From Podospora pseudocomata (lineage: Eukaryota > Ascomycota > Sordariomycetes > Sordariales > Podosporaceae), in NCBI RefSeq assembly GCF_035222375.1, contig NC_085887.1, forward strand, positions 2,331,501 to 2,395,500: DNA of 64,000 nucleotides, read 5' to 3'. Both the position numbers and the translations under genes were made by a program. Below the pieces are notes generated by a model. The model ran no database searches, was not told the origin of the DNA, and saw only the letters and a list, made by a program, of their open reading frames with translations. Position 1 is the first letter of the stretch. The number at the start of each line of letters is the position of its first letter. Below are positions 59,908 to 64,000 of the stretch, one piece after another.

Positions 59908-61523
59908 TTACAACTTCTTGCAGATCTCGATCCACTTCTCGGTGGAGAAAGACTTGGGTCTGTGCAGAAACAATAGTTAGCTTGCTGTTTGCGTACATGT
60001 CAGGAATAAAACTCACCTCTCAATGGGGGCACCGACGGCGCGGTCAATGATGAGCTGGGGAAGGACACCAATGGCGCGGGAGACACCGAAGAGGACGGTG
60101 TAGTAGTTAGCCTCGGTGAGACCATAGTACTGGAGGAGGACACCGGAGTGGGCATCGACGTTGGGGTAGGGGTTCTTGGTCTTGCCGTGCTCGGTAAGAA
60201 CCTTGGGGGCGATCTTGTAGACCTGGCTGACGAGCTTGAACATGGGGTCCTCAGACATGTGCTTCTGGGCGAACTCGCGCTGGGCAGAGTAGCGGGGGTC
60301 GGTCTTGCGGAGGACGGCGTGGCCGTAACCGGGGACGACACGGCCGGAGTTGAGGGTGTCCCAGAGGTACTTGGTGATGCTCTCATCGGAGATATCGTCA
60401 CCAATGACCTTCTTCATCTCGGTGAGCCAGTTGAGCACCTCCTGGTTGGCGAGGCCGTGGAGGGGACCGGCAAGACCGTTGAGACCGGCAGCGAGGGACA
60501 GGAAGGGGGAGCTGAGAGCAGAGCCGACAAGGTGAGTGGTGTGGGCGCTGACGTTTCCACCCTCGTGGTCGGTGTGGATGGTGAGGTAGAGACGCATGAG
60601 CTCAATGAAGTCAGCGTTGTTGCCGAAGCCGAGCTGGTTGGCAAAGTTGAAGGAGTAGTCCTTGTCCTTCTGGACGGGAGCGACCTTGCCGCCCTTGAAG
60701 ACGTTCTGGTAGATGCGGGCAGCGATGGTGGGGAGCTTGGCGATGAGATCCATGGAGTCCTCAAAGGTGTATCCCCAGTATTCCTTCTTGTTGATGCCCT
60801 TGGCGTAGGCACGGGCGAAGGAAGAGGTCTGCTCGAGAGCAGTGACGGCCATGGAGAACTGAGCCATGGGGTGGAGGTCGCTGGGGCAGCGGTCGATCAA
60901 CTCCTCAACGAACTTGGGGATCTCGGCGCGGGCAGCCCAGTCGGCAGAGAGGTCGCGGACCTGCTGCTCGGTGGGAACCTCACCGGTGAGGAGGAGCCAG
61001 AAGAGACCCTCGGGAAGGGGCTCGCTGCCGCCGGGGGCCTTGGGGAGGACCTGCTGGCACTCGGGGATGGTCTTGCCGCGGAAACGGATGCCCTCCTCGG
61101 CGTCGAGGACAGAACCCTCCCAGACGAGGCACTTGATGCCACGGGCACCGCCATAGACCTGGTCGAGAGTGACCTTGTCAACGACCTTGGAGCCATGCTC
61201 CCTGTGGGTTTAACGACAGCTCGTCAGCAGCAATTCTTTGTAGCGGGCGGGCGAGGGGCAGGCATTGTACTTTCTGAGAGCCTTGATCTCCTCGATCTTC
61301 TCGGGGAGGAGCTCGGCGAAGCGCTCCTTGAGGGTCTGCAGCACGATAGCACGGTCAATGGATGATGTCAGGGCGCATTTGGCGTCGGGCGTCGTCTCGC
61401 TCGTACCTGGGTCTTGGAGGAGTAGCAGCGGGCAACAGTGAAGGCAGTCTGCTTGGTCGCAAAGGACGAAGCCTTCAACGAAGCCCGGAGGGCGGAGGAA
61501 GTCAGGCGCATCGCAGGAGCCAT
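59908..61523 (-). CDS. CIT1: Mitochondrial citrate synthase
   Basis: Exons 61523-61407, 61335-61271, 61201-60017 and 59959-59908 give 472 residues. The first 35 or so residues are Arg/Ser/Ala-rich without acidic residues ([20 protein letters not shown], then ARCYSS), a mitochondrial presequence. The catalytic triad is intact: His309 ([10 protein letters not shown]), His355 ([15 protein letters not shown]) and Asp410 (NVDAHSG). The C-terminus [16 protein letters not shown] lies mostly in the last small exon and has no peroxisomal SKL-type signal. It condenses oxaloacetate with acetyl-CoA in the mitochondrial matrix. The carrier for its product, Yhm2, is the next gene. The second exon is only 65 nt. 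Introns are 71, 69 and 57 nt. Confidence 0.97.
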
Positions 61524-63225
61524 GGTTGGGTATCTGATGTGGAGGGTTTGTAGGTGTTTAGGTGAGAAAAAGGGAGGAGGAGAAAAATGTTTGGGGGTTG
61601 ATGAAGACAGCCAAGCCGTAAAAAAAAGCGCAGCCCGCCCGCCCCGGGCCAGGGAATAAGGTCAAGCTTAGCCTAGCCTGCCAGCATTTGGCAGGCGGCT
61701 TTGCGGGTTGGCCGGACACACGGCAACGGACCGACCGGGGTTCGGCTGTCCACTCCCTTCCAGATTCCCCATTGCTATCATAAAGACGATCCCGATGGTC
61801 TCACAGAGATTCTCATGGCATATATATTTCAAGGGAGGCTGCTGCTATCGACTATCAAGTCTTTTTGTGTAGCTGGCATTCCCAACAAGGGGCTCTACCT
61901 ATGATTCCGGAGCTCCCTCCCCGTAATGCAATTTTCCCCTCTTTCCAAAGGCTTCTCTGAAGTGGATGCATCGCTACAAAGTGCTATCCGGGTATTAAAA
62001 TGGAGGGGCCTTCCGGTACATGGCACGGGAGCTTCTCATGTAAACGGAACCCCCAGCACCCAAGTCTCAAGTGTTGCTTTTTTGTTTGGTACCCCTATGA
62101 GCTATTTCGCCCGGTTGACGTCACGGCACCCATCTCGAAGCTGCCTGCTGCACGAGGGTTTCGAGAAGCTCGCTGGAGCTCCAAACAGCTGCCCATCGAA
62201 CTCGTTCCCTCGGAAAGTTTGCTGTTTCGTGAGGCGAGTCCCCTGTGGCAAACCCTAAACATACCGAGTGGGAAACCACCTTCGGCCAAAGGGAAATGTC
62301 GTGAACCACTGCATGGCCGCTCGCCCGTCTCGCTGCAACTCGGGAGTTTGGCAACACATCTTGGCTTGAGCGTGGCGCGGGGTTCCAGGTTCAGTTCACG
62401 AGACAAGCGTCACCTCGTGGCCCTGGGCCACTCAGTGCTCCATGCCGGCTGCTTGGCAGCTGCCTCGGACGCCACAGTTGGTCGCGCGCACGCCACATTT
62501 GACCCCGGCCCCAAGAAACCCAAGGCATTGGTGTGACAGCCACAGCGACCCTCCCCAAATAAAAGCTACCAACCGTCTCCAAAAAAAAGCTCGCTCGTTC
62601 CCCGCCTCCTCTCCATCTTCGCGGCAAAAAGGCCGGCCATCTCGATCTTCTTCGATTTCCATCAAGACGACTTCATCAAGAACACACTTTTTTTTTCATC
62701 AATCTCTAACTTTGCAGTAGCCCAACGTATTTCCCCCCCCAGAGCCTTCTAGAAAATCTTTTGAGCAGGATTGTGCCGAGTGGGATCTATTGCTGCGTGC
62801 CCTGCTCCCCCCCCCTCAAAAAAACACGCGTCTCTGGTGTTTGCGCATGCTCTCAGGTTTCGTCCGAACGTAACTTGGTGAACTCGACGCGACCTTCAAA
62901 TCAAACCTAGTAATCTGCTGGCTGCCACTTCCCTCGGGGGACCTTGACGAGAGCAAGGCAGAGCAAACAAATCAAAGTCAAAAGCCAGCCAACCGTATTT
63001 TATTCTTCTATTGTGACCTAGGAGCATGGCATAGATCTTGTTCACCTGCTACCCCACCAAGCTCACTCAGTCGTATCATACTTCGAGAAGAGATCACGGG
63101 CCTGTCTCTCGGCTCTTTTTAACGACTTTTTCAACGACTTTTTTCCCTTCCCACTGGTATCACCACCGCCAGTCATCCACATCATCCATTGTCACCAAAG
63201 AAGGCTTCCGGAAGTGGACAACGAG
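61524..63225. other. Divergent intergenic region, citrate synthase / Nrd1-like gene
   Basis: This 1.7-kb region separates two divergent starts. A Cys/Gly-poor open frame of 178 codons (62000-62536) has no recognisable features. C/T-rich sequence at 62570-63200 fits a leader for the plus-strand gene. No other gene is supported. Confidence 0.55.
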
Positions 63226-64000
63226 ATGGCATCGTCACCGGTAGCAGAGCTCGAGGCTGGGCTGCAAGCCTTGCTCAGCCTCAAGGCTCCAGGCGTATCT
63301 GGTTCTCGGATCTCAAGTCTTACTGCACTTTGCGTCAACAACCCACAGGTAAGCGGACGCGTGAAGCGATTCGATTTGATGTTGTAGACGGTTATACTAA
63401 TTTTGGTGTCTCATTTGATAGTCTGAGTCGGTCATCGTCCAAAAATTCTATACACATCTCAAGAAAACGCCCGGAACACACAAGCTGGGCGTCCTCTACG
63501 TCGTAGACCAAGTAGCACGGGAGTGGTTGAAGAAGGCCAAGGCTCTGGGACAGTTTCCCATAAATTCTTCAGCGCAAGATGGCACATATGCTGCGGGCGT
63601 GCATAGATTGACTGAACTCATGCCCACTCTGATGAACGACAGCATCTCGGCGGCTCCAGAAGATCAAAAGGTACGCACATATGATCATGCACTGAATTTT
63701 TGCCGCTCGAGCACCCAATAGACGAAAAGAGAGAGGGTGGGTTTTTGCAACTAGCTATTGGCGATGACCTCACAGTTGTAGACAACTGCTGCCCTCGCTT
63801 CGTTGTCTTGCCTCGTCCAGCCGGTGAACTTCGGCAGCATTCTCAAGTCTTGGGCGCCCACATATACACATACATCCCTGCTTCATCACCATGACTAGTA
63901 ACTCACACGTATGCCGGTATGTAGGACAAGATCAAGAAACTGCTCGATATTTGGGAGAAGGGCGAGACGTTTCCCGCTGCCATGGTTAGTTCCTGGCGGG
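63226..64000 (+). CDS. Nrd1/Seb1-like RNA polymerase II CTD-interacting protein (partial)
   Basis: Exons 63226-63348, 63422-63670 and 63925-63984 are visible, and the gene runs off the window. The 144 residues seen make up most of a CID fold: VAELEAGLQALLSLKAPGVS, VIVQKFYTHLKKTPGTHKLG, VLYVVDQVAREWLKK and IKKLLDIWEKGETFPAAM. This N-terminus matches Nrd1/Seb1, which binds the phosphorylated C-terminal tail of RNA polymerase II and directs termination and 3'-end choice. The RNA-recognition domain expected further on lies outside the window, so a different CID protein such as Rtt103 or Pcf11 is not fully excluded. The second intron, 254 nt, is long for this genome. Confidence 0.85.

Noticed and set aside
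60148-61365. A 405-codon plus-strand frame opposite citrate synthase
   Set aside because: It is the antisense of a strongly conserved gene with biased codon use. It has no domain and mirrors the citrate synthase exons.

Overview
The window reads as nuclear DNA of a filamentous ascomycete, most likely a sordariomycete and possibly in the Sordariales. The basis is the gene set: fungal Nic96, Yhm2, SMN, a GH128 glucanase, a cupredoxin and fungus-specific membrane families. Introns are short, with GTAAGT-like donors, CTAAC/CTGAC branch points and CAG or TAG acceptors. GC is moderate, and intergenic spaces are long and rich in pyrimidine tracts and microsatellites. Genus-level assignment is inference only. 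I recognise no transposon, virus-like element, tRNA, rRNA or CRISPR array.

Layout. 0-4 kb: empty sequence, then a secreted GH128-type glycoside hydrolase. 6.5-9.7 kb: a divergent pair, an aldo-keto reductase (minus) and a Gfo/Idh/MocA dihydrodiol/xylose-type dehydrogenase (plus). 11.2-12.3 kb: the wobble-uridine tRNA methyltransferase Trm9. 14.0-15.7 kb: a Myb/SANT protein (minus). 15.7-22.1 kb: 6.4 kb with no gene I can support. 22.1-23.3 kb: tubulin-folding cofactor B. 25.2-27.0 kb: a membrane RING-H2 protein. 30.1-32.2 kb: a ten-exon seven-helix membrane protein. 34.0-35.8 kb: a flavin amine-oxidase-like protein (minus). 38.4-39.4 kb: a secreted cupredoxin (minus). 41.7-42.6 kb: the survival-motor-neuron orthologue in six small exons (minus). 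43.1-44.1 kb: a DEDDy 3'-5' exonuclease (minus). 45.6-47.6 kb: an FGGY carbohydrate kinase. 48.0-51.5 kb: nucleoporin Nic96. 52.3-52.6 kb: a SERF/4F5 small protein (minus). 54.7-56.2 kb: a doubtful proline-rich ORF, then a four-helix membrane protein. 57.2-58.3 kb: the mitochondrial citrate/oxoglutarate carrier Yhm2 (minus). 59.9-61.5 kb: mitochondrial citrate synthase (minus). 63.2 kb to the edge: the start of an Nrd1/Seb1-like CID protein.

Most genes are housekeeping: tRNA modification, snRNP assembly, nuclear pore, tubulin folding, citrate metabolism and RNA 3'-end processing. The clearest functional link is citrate synthase beside the citrate carrier. The divergent oxidoreductase pair may share regulation. 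I found no dedicated defence, toxin or secondary-metabolite cluster. The most interesting items are the fragmented seven-helix gene, the SMN gene whose exons are too small to show as long reading frames, and several unusual introns.
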